A stretch of DNA of 64,000 nt from Chitinophaga niabensis (GCA_017849435.1 JAFIGY010000009.1:800608-864607); one strand, 5' to 3'; shown: positions 1 through 10,400, counted from the first letter of the stretch. The notes: generated from the sequence alone by a model not told the origin. A program made the numbers and translations.

Positions 1-1070
1 TGCAATTCCTGGTGATGATGGAAATCCCAATGCAATACTTCCTCGCGGGAAAGCAGTTTTTCTTCAGAGGAGATGAAATAGGTGGGCAGCTTTTCTTCGC
101 ACAATTCCACCAGGTGAGAGGTGTTGGAGCTGTTGTACCCGCCTACCACTATCGCGAGATCAGCTTCGGTTTCGAGCATGCCGGTCACCGCCGTCTGGTT
201 GTCGTTCGTAGCGTAGCAGAGCGTATCCCGTGTATCCGCGAATCTTTCCCCGATCTGATCGTCAGCCAGTTCATATTTCTCCTGTATGGCCTGGCGGATG
301 TGATCTGCAATAGCCTGTGTTTCGGACGCGAGCATGGTGGTCTGGTTTACTACACCTACCCGCTGAAGGTGCTGAAGTACGTCAAATCCTTCGGAGTACT
401 GACCTTTAAATTCATCATAGAACCCCTCGGCCGGTAACCTCCCTTTTATATAATCCGCCAGCCGGTGCGTCTGTTCCATATCCTTTACCACGATGGTTGG
501 CGTATGCGAGCGGCTATGGGAGAAAGTGGCGCGGGTCTCCTCATGCTTCGGCTTCCCATGTACGATCACCGTGTATGCTTTCGCCCCGATCTGCTCCGCC
601 TTGTTCCACACCCGCTCCACGAAAGGGCAGGTGGTGTTGTATTGCAACGGCGTGATCCCCTTTGCCTGCAGCTGCGCTTCAATCTCCAGCGTGGTGCCGA
701 AGGCGGGAATGATCACGATATCGTCCGCCCGCAGATCGTTCCAGGGGATGAGCTGGCGTCCGGATGTATCCATGAGGAATTGCACCCCGCGCGCGAGCAG
801 GTCGTTGTTCACCTGCGGGTTATGGATCATTTCGCTGAGCAGGAAGATCCGCTTCCCTTCGTTCTCATCTACCGTTTTAAATGCGATCTCGATCGCGTTC
901 TCCACCCCGTAGCAAAACCCGAAATGCCGGGCCAGCTGGATGCGGAGCGGACCAAAATCAAGGAGGGTGGGCGTGAAGTCTTTTTTCATGCGATCCTGCT
1001 GCTTGCGCTTTTGCTTGATGGCGGAGATCAGCGGACTGCGGTATATAATGGGAACGTTGAATGTTTTCAT
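1..1070 (-). CDS. ispH: 4-hydroxy-3-methylbut-2-enyl diphosphate reductase (IspH), 3' end cut by window
   Basis: Last enzyme of the MEP isoprenoid pathway: reduces HMBPP to IPP and DMAPP in the cytoplasm with a [4Fe-4S] cluster. The three cluster cysteines are visible in order, in the contexts HFGFCYGVENAI (about residue 53), TTCPFV and DTLCYATNDNQTAV, matching the IspH pattern. The reading frame stays open to the window edge, so about 356 codons are seen and the C-terminus is missing. An N-terminal extension of about 40 residues precedes the first motif, as I recall for longer Bacteroidota IspH. The start at 1070 fits a -7 promoter element at 1102-1095 on the same strand. The gene is divergent from the DUF3472 gene. 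Confidence 0.95.
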   Translation of the reverse strand, partial: MKTFNVPIIYRSPLISAIKQKRKQQDRMKKDFTPTLLDFGPLRIQLARHFGFCYGVENAIEIAFKTVDENEGKRIFLLSEMIHNPQVNNDLLARGVQFLMDTSGRQLIPWNDLRADDIVIIPAFGTTLEIEAQLQAKGITPLQYNTTCPFVERVWNKAEQIGAKAYTVIVHGKPKHEETRATFSHSRSHTPTIVVKDMEQTHRLADYIKGRLPAEGFYDEFKGQYSEGFDVLQHLQRVGVVNQTTMLASETQAIADHIRQAIQEKYELADDQIGERFADTRDTLCYATNDNQTAVTGMLETEADLAIVVGGYNSSNTSHLVELCEEKLPTYFISSEEKLLSREEVLHWDFHHHQEL

Positions 1071-1094
1071 GATGTCAAAAAAGGTCTGATGGTG

Positions 1095-1102
1095 CAAAGA
1101 TA
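1095..1102 (-). promoter_or_regulatory. -7 promoter element for ispH
   Basis: Read on the minus strand the bases are TATCTTTG, a match to the Bacteroidota -7 consensus TAnnTTTG, 25 bases before the ispH start. No good -33 TTG is seen at the right spacing. Confidence 0.5.
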
Positions 1103-1191
1103 ACAAGTTTCCGCCGGGCGGCGGTGTGACTTTTGATTGACAATCCGCCGGAAAGCGGCCGGTATTTTATCCGCATCCCGTCTTTTATTAT

Positions 1192-1211
1192 GCGTATTGT
1201 ATACGCTTTTT
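1192..1211 (+). terminator. small hairpin with T-run upstream of the DUF3472 gene
   Basis: GCGTAT / ATACGC is a perfect 6-bp stem with a 3-base loop, followed by TTTTTAT. It looks like a weak intrinsic terminator, yet no gene precedes it on the plus strand, so it may lie in the leader of the gene at 1258 or be chance. The rest of 1103-1257 shows nothing else clear. Confidence 0.25.
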
Positions 1212-1257
1212 ATGCAGGAGGCAGTATCTTCCTGCCATTAAAATTAATCATGAACAG

Positions 1258-2544
1258 ATGAACAGACTTTGCAGCTACTCTTTTCTGCTGGCCATTGCCG
1301 CACTGGCGGTAGCGCCGGCGAAGGCCATGCAACGTGCGGCCGATTCCACGGTGGTAACGCTCTATAGTAACGGGTATGTATATCCGAAAACCGGCCGCGA
1401 AGGCGGGTATATCTCCCGTAGCGGGTTGACCGGCTGGAAGAGCGCGGACAGCTACACCAAAACCTTCTTTGCACTGGCCAAAGGCGGGAAATTGAACGTT
1501 TCGTTGTCGGTAAAGGCGGCGCAGGCGGCGAAGCTGAAGGTGACCCTGGGCAAGGAGTCCAAACAAATCACCATTCCCGCGTCCGTTGATTTTGTGAGCA
1601 TTCCCGCAGGCAGCTTTACCGTGAAAGAGCCGGGTTACCATTTTGTGGAGATCAGAACAGCGGATGCAAAGGCCACTCAACTACCGGATATTACGGCAGT
1701 GATATTGAAAGGAGAAGCTGCGGAAGGTGCGCGGGCCAATACCAGCCAGTACAAGAGCGCACCGGCCACGCATTTATCCTATCCTTTCCCGAAAGATACC
1801 CTGGTAGAATGGTTCTATAACGAGATCTCCGTGCCTGAGGACGCACAACCGCTGCATGCATATTACATGGTAAACGGATGGAGTGGCGGGTACTTCGGTA
1901 TCCAGATCAATTCGCCGGTAGAGCGGCGCGTACTGTTCTCCGTGTGGAGTTCGTATCATACGGACAATCCTAAGGAAATACCGGCAGATTATCGCGTAAA
2001 GCTGTTGGGTAAAGGGAAAGACGTGACCGTGAATGATTTTGGGAATGAGGGGTCAGGCGGACAAAGCTACTGGAAGTTCCCCTGGAAAGCGGAAACCACT
2101 TACAAGCTGTTGCTGCATGCAAAACCCTCGGGCGACAACACCACTTATTCCGCCTGGTTCTTTGATCCCGCAACCGGGAAATGGAAGTTCATGGCCACCT
2201 GGGAGAAACCTAAATCCGGCGGCAAATACTTATCCGGACTGTATTCTTTCGTGGAAAACTTTGGTGCGAACGGTGACGATCTTTTCAAAGCCCGTTATAA
2301 TAACCAGTGGATCCGCACAGCCGGCGGCAAATGGATCGAGCTTACACAGGCACGCTTTTCCACCACGGCAGATGATGTGAAGCATCCGCGCTTCGATATC
2401 GGCAGTGGTACGGAAAAAGGATGGTTTTACATGTTCTCCGGCGGATTTCAGCAGGTAGGCACCACAAAGAAAGGAGACGTGATCAATCGCCCTGCCAACG
2501 GCGTTCCGCCTGCGGTGGACCTGGATCAGTTACCCAAAGAATAA
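1258..2544 (+). CDS. secreted DUF3472 domain protein with N-terminal DUF5077
   Basis: A 428-residue protein with a signal peptide (about 1-23, ending near AKA). The N-terminal part (about 30-150) resembles DUF5077, a small beta domain. The rest (about 170-400) is DUF3472, recognised from runs such as WFYNEISVPED, YYMVNGWSGGYFGIQ, FSVWSSY and LYSFVENFGANG. DUF3472 proteins are secreted Bacteroidota proteins often linked to polysaccharide use; the biochemical role is not known to me. An ATG eight bases upstream (1250) leads to a stop after three codons, so 1258 is the start. The gene stands alone between ispH (divergent) and a histidine kinase (convergent), with a shared terminator after it. 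Confidence 0.85.
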   Translation: MNRLCSYSFLLAIAALAVAPAKAMQRAADSTVVTLYSNGYVYPKTGREGGYISRSGLTGWKSADSYTKTFFALAKGGKLNVSLSVKAAQAAKLKVTLGKESKQITIPASVDFVSIPAGSFTVKEPGYHFVEIRTADAKATQLPDITAVILKGEAAEGARANTSQYKSAPATHLSYPFPKDTLVEWFYNEISVPEDAQPLHAYYMVNGWSGGYFGIQINSPVERRVLFSVWSSYHTDNPKEIPADYRVKLLGKGKDVTVNDFGNEGSGGQSYWKFPWKAETTYKLLLHAKPSGDNTTYSAWFFDPATGKWKFMATWEKPKSGGKYLSGLYSFVENFGANGDDLFKARYNNQWIRTAGGKWIELTQARFSTTADDVKHPRFDIGSGTEKGWFYMFSGGFQQVGTTKKGDVINRPANGVPPAVDLDQLPKE

Positions 2545-2562
2545 AGAATCATGATATAAAAT

Positions 2563-2595
2563 AAAAGCTCCGGTTCGCGCCGGAGCTTTTATTTT
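2563..2595. terminator. bidirectional intrinsic terminator
   Basis: AAAAGCTCCGG (2563-2573) pairs perfectly with CCGGAGCTTTT (2580-2590) around a 6-base loop. T-runs follow on both strands. It serves the DUF3472 gene and the convergent histidine kinase. Confidence 0.9.
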
Positions 2596-4277
2596 TTTAC
2601 GCATTCCTGCAGAATGTTGTGCAGTTTGTTGAAGCTGATAGGTTTTTCAAGGAAAGCATCCGCGCCGGCATCCATCAGTATCTGTTCGGAACCCTTGAAA
2701 GCATCGCCGGTGGCCATGATCACGGGGATGTGCTTGAGCGAGTTTTTGTTCTTGAAATGAAGGAGCGCTTCTTTTCCATCCATCACCGGCATATGATAGT
2801 CAAGGATCACCACATCAGGCGTCTGTAATTCGGCCTGCCGGATCGCTTCCAGGCCGTTCACCGTCATGGTAACACTGCAGCCGAGCTGTTTGAGGTATTT
2901 GGACAGCAGGATGTTGTTCATGTCATTGTCATCCGCGATCAATACATGGATGTTGAAGAACTGTTGCGTCCCCTCGGGCGTATGTTCCTTTTTAACATCA
3001 GAAAGTTTCCCTTCCTGCAACGGTAACGTTACGGTGAATGTGGTATAATCTCCCGGAAGGCTCGTTACATTGATGTTCCCGCCCATAGACGCTACTTTGA
3101 TGCGCGTGATGAACAGTCCCAGTCCCGTACCTTCCACGTGTTTGCTTTTATGGGTAACGAAAGGGTCGAAGATGATATCCTGTTTTTCCAGCGGGATCGC
3201 TTCTCCCGCATTGCTGACCTGCAGCTGCCAGAGATCGCCGGCGCCGCTGATATCTACGAGCACTTCCGTGTTCTTGTCCGCATACTTGATCGCATTGCTC
3301 AGCAGATTAGTGAGTACAACGTTGAGCTTGAGCGGGTCGCCCGTGATCACTTCCGGCATGAGCGTGATCTTCAGTCGCAGTACTATATCCCGGTACTGCG
3401 CGATCACATGGTGTATGCTGATGATCTGTTCAAAGAACGGCTGCACGAGGAATGCCTTGTCCTCCCGCTTTTCCAGCTTCCCGGATTCTATCTGCGCCAT
3501 GTCCAGCACATTGTTGATGATGTTGCGGGCGCTTGTGCCGGCGGAGAGGAGATGGTCGGAAAGAGAGCCGATGTTCTGCAGATCCGGTTTGTGTTTCAGT
3601 TCGCGCTTGATCAGTTGCGTGGCCACGAGGATCGCATTCAGCGGTGTTCTCAGTTCATGCGTGATCTGATAGAGGAACACTCTTTTGAAATCGCTGCTGC
3701 GTACATAGTGACGGCCGGTGAAAATGATCAGCACCAGCAAACCGGCCATGGATATCCATTTGAAGAGATAACGCGATGTATGGTCCAGCTGGATGGGAAC
3801 GTCCGGATTATAAAAGAAATGCGCTTCCAGTATGATCAGCGTAACGATGGCACAGCAGACGCAGAACCAGCGAAGTGCAGGCTTGTTGAACAGCAGGTAG
3901 GTGATGGCGATGAGGAAAATGATCATCAGCTGCAACACGAGAATTTCTCCTAATACCAGTCCGAAATAAAGCACGGAAGCGCATTGCAACAGGAAGATCG
4001 TCAGCGCGGCGGCAGTATGTTTCCGGAGATGGTTCAGCCAGAGAACGGAGAATGCGATCGCCGCATCCAGCAAGGCCGGGAGGAGTATGAGCAGTTGATG
4101 GGTGAAGAAATAGAAAATAATACCGGTTAGCAGCACGAGGCATCCCAATATCAGTCCCAGTGAGTTCACCAGGATGATGCTTTTCGTGGAAGCTTCGTCA
4201 CGCATCCCTCCGGTGCCTGTTTTCAGGACAGCAGATACAGCAAACCGATGCCTTATTTTGGAGGTAACGGGTGACAT
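2589..4277 (-). CDS. hybrid sensor histidine kinase with C-terminal receiver domain
   Basis: A 562-residue membrane kinase. Five or six hydrophobic helices fill about residues 33-190. The HisKA motif HELRTPLNAI follows, with the phospho-accepting His at about 207, then an ATPase domain with N-box LSNAIKYA and G-box GTGLGLF. The receiver domain (about 440-562) has the acidic pair ADDND, the acceptor Asp in VILDYHMP, and a conserved Lys in LEKPIS. There is no extracellular ligand domain; sensing is probably through the membrane helices. No DNA-binding output or partner regulator is adjacent, so the target is unknown. An internal ATG at residue 25 (4205), just after a GGAGGG, could be the true start. 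The rhomboid gene lies 85 bases upstream on the same strand. Confidence 0.9.
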   Translation of the reverse strand: MSPVTSKIRHRFAVSAVLKTGTGGMRDEASTKSIILVNSLGLILGCLVLLTGIIFYFFTHQLLILLPALLDAAIAFSVLWLNHLRKHTAAALTIFLLQCASVLYFGLVLGEILVLQLMIIFLIAITYLLFNKPALRWFCVCCAIVTLIILEAHFFYNPDVPIQLDHTSRYLFKWISMAGLLVLIIFTGRHYVRSSDFKRVFLYQITHELRTPLNAILVATQLIKRELKHKPDLQNIGSLSDHLLSAGTSARNIINNVLDMAQIESGKLEKREDKAFLVQPFFEQIISIHHVIAQYRDIVLRLKITLMPEVITGDPLKLNVVLTNLLSNAIKYADKNTEVLVDISGAGDLWQLQVSNAGEAIPLEKQDIIFDPFVTHKSKHVEGTGLGLFITRIKVASMGGNINVTSLPGDYTTFTVTLPLQEGKLSDVKKEHTPEGTQQFFNIHVLIADDNDMNNILLSKYLKQLGCSVTMTVNGLEAIRQAELQTPDVVILDYHMPVMDGKEALLHFKNKNSLKHIPVIMATGDAFKGSEQILMDAGADAFLEKPISFNKLHNILQECVKK

Positions 4278-4362
4278 GGAACAGGTCCGTTTTTGGATAA
4301 TCGTAGTATCCTTGAAATTACGATACTTGTTCGTTAATCAGATGTTAACAACAGGCGGTCTC

Positions 4363-5262
4363 TTACTTCTCGTCGCTATACCGCTTCAGCCATTGTTTCT
4401 CTTCCTGTGTAAGGCTGTCGTATCCTTTTTCATTGATCTTGTCTAACAGCTCATCCAGTTTGGATGCATGTGCAGGCTCATTGTTGCGTACCACGCGAAG
4501 GGGTGATTTCCTGGGTTTGAATTTACGCACGGCGGGCTTTTCCCGGCGGGTGAAGAGGTTCCCTATGCGGTCGAACAGCCCGGCCAGCGGACCGCAGAGG
4601 TCTGTGCCCCGCTGAAGCGTACGAACGTAAATGAAGCCGAACAATGCGCCGGTGAGGTGATCCACCATTCCGCCGAAATTCCCGTCAGGGATAGAGAACA
4701 GGTCGATCAGGATCAACGCCATAGCGAGCCACTTGATGCGGATATTCAGGATAAAGAAAAGGGATATTTCCAGGTTGGGCATAAGTGTAGCGCTGGCTAC
4801 AAGGAAGCACATCACCGCTCCGGAGGCACCGATGGCGGTATAGTCCACCCCACGGAATCCCGGCACCAGATTATTGGCCAGCACCAGCATGATCCCGCCG
4901 ATGAGGCCGCTGATCAGGTAAAGCGGCAGTACGCGCCGGTCTCCCAGCTCGGAGCGGAACAGGTTGCCGAAGAAGAAAAAGATGAGCATGTTGCCCAGTA
5001 CATGCAGTACGTTGATATGTGTGAAGATGGACGTAAGGAACCCCCAGGGTTTCTGCAATAATACAGCCGGCAATGTGTGCAGGGCCATATTCTCGTACAG
5101 GAACTGATGTACGGGAGCCAGCGAGCCGCCTGAGAAAAAAGAAAAAAGGCGGAGCAGGCCGAACATAAGAAAGATGACAATATTGATCACGATCAGCATC
5201 GTGACCATATTCCCCTGCCTGATCCAGGTGCGCAGGTCCGATTTGATGGAAGTTCCGTTCAT
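4363..5262 (-). CDS. rhomboid family intramembrane serine protease
   Basis: A 299-residue protease of the inner membrane, with at least six helices. The catalytic serine sits in GASGAV (Ser147) and the catalytic histidine in VDHLTGALFG (His202). The helix-2 motif HVLGN (about 87-91) supplies the oxyanion Asn. The C-terminal tail of about 70 residues is basic and then ends in a DUF6576-like segment (LDELLDKINEKGYDSL...), which I recall as a tail of Bacteroidota rhomboids. Substrates are unknown. It is divergent from rpsA and may be transcribed together with the kinase downstream. Confidence 0.93.
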   Translation of the reverse strand: MNGTSIKSDLRTWIRQGNMVTMLIVINIVIFLMFGLLRLFSFFSGGSLAPVHQFLYENMALHTLPAVLLQKPWGFLTSIFTHINVLHVLGNMLIFFFFGNLFRSELGDRRVLPLYLISGLIGGIMLVLANNLVPGFRGVDYTAIGASGAVMCFLVASATLMPNLEISLFFILNIRIKWLAMALILIDLFSIPDGNFGGMVDHLTGALFGFIYVRTLQRGTDLCGPLAGLFDRIGNLFTRREKPAVRKFKPRKSPLRVVRNNEPAHASKLDELLDKINEKGYDSLTQEEKQWLKRYSDEK

Positions 5263-5372
5263 ACTGGAAAATTAAAGAAAATTGTTGATCAGTGAGGAAA
5301 GAGCCTTAGTAAATTATGATTAATTTTATATGTATTTCGTTCGTTTACATACTCTTTTTTGCTTAAATAAAA

Positions 5373-5403
5373 TTGCCCGGGAGGGAGAATCTCCGTATCT
5401 TTG
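5373..5403 (+). promoter_or_regulatory. Bacteroidota-type promoter of rpsA
   Basis: A -33 TTG at 5373-5375 and a -7 TATCTTTG at 5396-5403, separated by 20 bases, fit the TTG-N19/20-TAnnTTTG pattern. The transcript would start near 5410, leaving a leader of about 34 bases that contains the Shine-Dalgarno. Confidence 0.7.
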
Positions 5404-5428
5404 CCTCCCTTAAAACACTTTACTTAAA

Positions 5429-5434
5429 AGGAGG
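5429..5434 (+). promoter_or_regulatory. strong Shine-Dalgarno of rpsA, sets a TTG start
   Basis: AGGAGG lies 9 bases before a TTG codon at 5444. Bacteroidota genes seldom carry such a site, so it is unusual here and supports the TTG start. No ATG lies in frame nearby. Confidence 0.75.
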
Positions 5435-5443
5435 AAACAAATT

Positions 5444-7342
5444 TTGACTGAAAACAACATTATTAACGAACAAAACGCTGAACAACAGGCCCCGGCAGCT
5501 GAAACGGCTACGGCAGCAACAGCGACAACAAATGCACCTGTTACCACTGCTCATGACGATTTCGACTGGAGCGTGGACAAACGTAATGTATCTTCTTACA
5601 GCAAAGAAGAAAAAGCAAAGTATGACCAGACTTACGACAGCACTTTCAAGGTGATTGAGGAGAATGGTCTGCTTTCAGGCACTGTGGTTGGTCTTACTAA
5701 GACTGACGTAGTGATCAACATCGGTTTCAAATCCGATGGTCTTATTTCCCTCAACGAGTTCCGCGACCTGCAGGGTCTGAAGATCGGTGACGAGGTAGAA
5801 GTACTGGTGGTGGAAAAAGAAGACCGTGACGGTAACCTGCACCTGAGCCGCAAACAGGCTCGCATGCAACGTGCATGGGAACGTATCGTAGAAGTGTACA
5901 AAACCGGCGAAGTGGTTACTGGTACTGTTACCAGCAAAACCAAAGGCGGCCTGATCGTGGACGTTTACGGCATGGAAACCTTCCTGCCCGGTTCTCAGAT
6001 CGACGTGAAACCGGTAACCGACTACGATCAGTTCGTGGGCAAAACAATGGAGTTCAAAGTGGTGAAAGTGAACGAAGCCATCCGCAACGCCGTTGTATCT
6101 CACAAAGCACTGATCGAAAGCGATATCGAACAACAAAGGGTGGATATCATCTCCAAACTGGAAAAAGGCCAGGTATTGGAAGGTACCATCAAGAATATCA
6201 CCGATTTCGGTGCGTTCATCGACCTGGGTGGTCTCGACGGTCTGCTGTATATCACCGATATCAGCTGGGGTCGTATCTCCCATCCGAGCGAAGTACTCCA
6301 GATGGATCAGAAGATCAATGTGGTGGTACTGGACTTCGACGACGAGAAGAAACGTATCAGCCTCGGTTACAAGCAACTGACCCCGCATCCGTGGGATACT
6401 TTGCCTGCAACCATCACCGAAGGCGCAAAAGTAAAGGGCAAAGTAGTGAACATCGAAGATTACGGTGCATTCCTGGAAATCCTCCCCGGTGTGGAAGGTC
6501 TGGTGCACGTATCCGAGATCTCCTGGGCTTCTACCCCCATCAACGCGAAGGAATTCTTCAAGCTGGGCGAGGAGTACGAAGCAGTGGTAGTGACCCTGAG
6601 CAAAGACGAGCGTAAGATGAGCCTGTCTATCAAACAACTCACCGAAGATCCCTGGTCTACGATCGAAACCAAATTCCCGCTGGACAGCCGTCACAAAGGC
6701 ATCGTGAAGAACATCACTCCTTATGGCGTATTCGTTGAGCTGGAAACAGGTATCGGTGGTATGATCCACATCTCCGACCTGAGCTGGATCAAACGCTTCA
6801 ATCACCCGAGCGAATACACGAAAGTGGGCAACGAGATCGAAGTAGTGATCCTGGGTATCGACAAAGACAACCGTAAACTGAGCCTCGGTCACAAACAGAT
6901 CGAAGAAGATCCCTGGAATACTTTCGAAACCATCTTCCCCATCGGTTCCATACACGAAGGTACCGTTGTGAAGAAAGATGAGAAAGGTGCTACCGTTCAG
7001 CTGCAATACGGTCTGGAAGCTTACGCTCCTGCCCGTCACCTGCGCACGGAAGATGAAAAACCGATCGCTGTTGAAGATGTGAAAGAATTCCAGATCATCG
7101 AATTCGATCGCAACGAAAAACGCATCCTGGTTTCTCACACCAAGGTTTGGGAACAAGCTAAAGCCGACGAGAAAGACGCTATCGTGAAAGAGAAACGCGC
7201 TGAAGCTGAAAAAACCCGCAAAACCGTGAAGAACATCCAGTCCAAGGTAGAGAAAGCTACCCTGGGTGATCTGGGCGCGCTGGCCGAACTGAGAGAAAAA
7301 CTGAAGCAATCCGAAGGCGGCGAAGAAAAGAAAGCTGAGTAG
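5444..7342 (+). CDS. rpsA: 30S ribosomal protein S1
   Basis: A 632-residue S1 protein, which helps mRNA bind to the 30S subunit. Six S1 (OB-fold) repeats follow an acidic, Ala/Thr-rich N-terminus. They begin near NGLLSGTVVG, GEVVTGTVTS, GQVLEGTIKN, GAKVKGKVVN, SRHKGIVKN and GSIHEGTVVK. Repeats 3-5 carry the best-conserved TDFGAFIDLGG-type core. A charged Lys/Glu-rich tail (about 575-632) ends the protein. It is longer than E. coli S1 (557 residues) because of the two termini. Translation starts at TTG 5444, set by a strong Shine-Dalgarno. A single-gene unit with its own promoter and terminator. Confidence 0.97.
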   Translation: MTENNIINEQNAEQQAPAAETATAATATTNAPVTTAHDDFDWSVDKRNVSSYSKEEKAKYDQTYDSTFKVIEENGLLSGTVVGLTKTDVVINIGFKSDGLISLNEFRDLQGLKIGDEVEVLVVEKEDRDGNLHLSRKQARMQRAWERIVEVYKTGEVVTGTVTSKTKGGLIVDVYGMETFLPGSQIDVKPVTDYDQFVGKTMEFKVVKVNEAIRNAVVSHKALIESDIEQQRVDIISKLEKGQVLEGTIKNITDFGAFIDLGGLDGLLYITDISWGRISHPSEVLQMDQKINVVVLDFDDEKKRISLGYKQLTPHPWDTLPATITEGAKVKGKVVNIEDYGAFLEILPGVEGLVHVSEISWASTPINAKEFFKLGEEYEAVVVTLSKDERKMSLSIKQLTEDPWSTIETKFPLDSRHKGIVKNITPYGVFVELETGIGGMIHISDLSWIKRFNHPSEYTKVGNEIEVVILGIDKDNRKLSLGHKQIEEDPWNTFETIFPIGSIHEGTVVKKDEKGATVQLQYGLEAYAPARHLRTEDEKPIAVEDVKEFQIIEFDRNEKRILVSHTKVWEQAKADEKDAIVKEKRAEAEKTRKTVKNIQSKVEKATLGDLGALAELREKLKQSEGGEEKKAE

Positions 7343-7371
7343 TTGAAGGATTGATTTTAGAAAGATAAAGG

Positions 7372-7403
7372 TCCCCCGGTGATGAACCGGGGGATTTTTT
7401 TAT
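7372..7403 (+). terminator. intrinsic terminator of rpsA
   Basis: TCCCCCGGT (7372-7380) pairs with ACCGGGGGA (7386-7394), followed by TTTTTTT. Confidence 0.9.
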
Positions 7404-7426
7404 TAGGATTATTTCAACACAACCCC

Positions 7427-7434
7427 TACTTTTG
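7427..7434 (+). promoter_or_regulatory. -7 promoter element of the SusC/SusD operon
   Basis: TACTTTTG matches TAnnTTTG and lies 38 bases before the SusC start. No clear TTG at -33. Confidence 0.5.
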
Positions 7435-7472
7435 CAACCTATTTAGTCTATAAAAATAATAGGGTTATTGCC

Positions 7473-10400
7473 ATGCGAAACATGTACCAACTGACCCTGC
7501 TTTTGCTTCTAGCCAACCTGACACTATATGCGCAAAGCAGGAAGATCTCCGGTAAGGTAACCGGAGAGAACAACCAGCCATTACCCGGCGTTTCCGTTTA
7601 CATCAAAGGCACCGGAACAGGCACCGCCACCGCGGCCGACGGGAGTTACAGCCTCCAGGTTCCGGACACCGCCACATTACTCACCTTCTCCCAGATCGGG
7701 CTCGAAACGAAGGCCGTGCTCATCGGGGGACAAACTATCATCAACGTATCCCTGCATGCGGCAGACAAACAACTGCAGGAGGTAGTCGTAACCGCACTCG
7801 GCATCTCGCGCAGTAAAAAAGCGCTGGGATACGCCGTACAGGAAGTGCAGAGCGCTGAACTGCAAACACGGCCCACTAACGCACTGGGCGCACTGTCCGG
7901 CAAAGTAGCAGGTCTGCAGGTGATCACTTCCGGTGGTAACATGGGAGGCTCCAGCCGGGTATTGCTGCGGGGCATCAATTCCATCTCGGGGAACAACCAG
8001 CCGCTTTTCGTGATTGACGGGATTACGATCGATAATGCAGACCTGAACACGAAAAGTACAGTGAATGGTTCTGCAGGAAAGGACGTAGGGAACATGATAC
8101 AGGACCTGAACCCGGATGACATCGAAAATGTAAGTGTGTTGAAAGGCCCGTCCGCAGCGGCTTTGTACGGCTCCCGCGCCGCTAACGGTGTGATCGTGAT
8201 CACTACAAAGAAAGGACGCGCAGGTAAGATGTACGATGTAACCATCAATTCCGGCATCGAACTGGAACGCATCACGCGCCTGCCTAAACGCCAGAAACTG
8301 TATGGCGGCGGTAAAAGTAATACCTTCCAGGAAGCCGTGATCAACGGACAAACATACAAACTGGTGGATTATGGTATGGATGAAAGCTGGGGCCCGAAAC
8401 TGGATGGAACACCGGTGCTGCACTGGTATAACCTCGATCCGGAATACGCGGATGATTACCTGAAACCCGCTCCCTGGGCTTATCCCAAGCATGATGTGAC
8501 TTCTTTCTTCCGCACCGGCGTAGCCGCAACCAACAATATTGCTATCAGTGGCGGTGGCGAGAACCAGACGTTCCGGCTTTCTTATACAAACAGGACCGTG
8601 CAGGGCACCGTGCCGAACTCCAGTCTGCAACGTAACACCATCAACTTTTCCGGATCCTCCCGTTTTTCAAAACTGCTGGCCACCGCCAACTTTAACTACG
8701 TGAAAAACAGCAGCACCGGCCGTCCCTGGACGGGCGCTTCTAATCGCAACATCATGCTGGAGGCTTTTCAATGGGGACAGGTACAGGTAGATTATGATAA
8801 GCTTCGCGTGTATAAACGTCCCGATGGAACCCCTCGCGCCTGGAACCGCAACAGTTGGGAAAATACCACGGCCGGCAAAGCCACGAAGTATATCGACAAT
8901 CCCTACTGGTCTGCCTACGAAAGCTATCTCGAAGAAAACCGGGACCGCTTCTACGGCAACATCGGCCTTTCCTATGACGTGAACAGCTGGCTGCAGCTCA
9001 GTTCCAAAGTGAATGCAGATATTTACAATTATCAATACCAGGACCGTATCGCAGTGTTCTCCCGCAGCCAGAGCAATTACACCGAGTATTCCAATACGTT
9101 CAACGAGTTCAACTACGAGTTTCTCGCCAGTGCCAACAAACGTTGGAAAGAATTTTCGCTGACTGCCTATGCAGGTGGCAATATCATGAACCAGAAACGC
9201 CGTATCTCCAACGCCGCCACACAGGGCGGCCTGATCATTCCCGGTTATTACAACCTGAAGAATGCCAACAGTGTGCTCAATGAATCCAACTGGTACCATA
9301 AAAGCATTTACTCCCTCTTCAGCAGCGTGTCCCTCGGATACAAGAATTTCCTGTATCTGGACGGAACCCTGCGGAATGACTGGAGCAGTACCTTGCCGCT
9401 GGACAAAAATTCGTTCGCTTATCCCTCCGTTTCCACCAGTATCATCCTCAGCGAACTGGCGCCTTTCAGGCAGGCGGACTGGCTGAACTTCCTGAAACTC
9501 AGGCTCGGCTGGGCGCAGGTGGGGAACGACACCGATCCTTACCAGCTGCAGCAAGCTTATGAAGCCACGCAGGCTTTCAACGGTAACCCCGGTTACAAAC
9601 TGCCCTCCGTGCTGGCCAACAGGAATCTGAAACCGGAGATCACCAGCTCCTGGGAAACCGGTATCACGGTGAAAGCACTTAAAAATCGTGTGGGCCTCGA
9701 CGTTACTTACTATAACAATAACAGCCGCAACCAGATCATCAACATACCGGTATCTACCGCGCTTGGCTATGAATCCAAATTCATCAATGCCGGCAAGATC
9801 AACAACAAAGGGGTGGAAGTGAACCTGAATGTTGTACCGGTTACCAATCAAAACTTTAACTGGGATGTGAACCTCAACTGGTCCCGGAACATTAACCGGG
9901 TAGTGCGTTTGACGGAAGGAGTGACCAGCTTCCCGCTCACGGACCCCTCTGGTTCGCTGGTGAATCTTGTGGCGAGAGAAGGAGCATCCTACGGGCAATT
10001 GCTGGGATATGATTTTGTGTACGACAAAGATGGAAATAAAGTGATCAATGCAAACGGTACTTACGTCCGTACAGAACAGCTCCGCTCCATCGGCAGTGTG
10101 TTGCCCGATTGGCAATTCGGGATACAGCAGCGGTTTACCTACAAACGCTTCGATGCAGGTGTGCTGGTGGATGGCCGCGTAGGCGGAAAGTTCTTCTCAC
10201 AGACCTACAAGGTAGGTATGCAGGCAGGGATATTGGAACCCACGGCAGCCAATGGAATCCGCGAGAATGGTCTGAAGCTGGATGGTGTGAATGGAGATAT
10301 CACTTTCAAAGCGGATGGTTCTTATACGGTGACGAATACAAAGGCAAATACTACAAGGGTTTCCGCATATGATTGGGCATATGGCTTTTCCAACGGTCCT

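Noticed and set aside
5675-7309. 544-codon open frame opposite rpsA
   Set aside because: Phe/His/Val-rich mirror of the S1 repeats, no domain, no start signals; shadow of rpsA.
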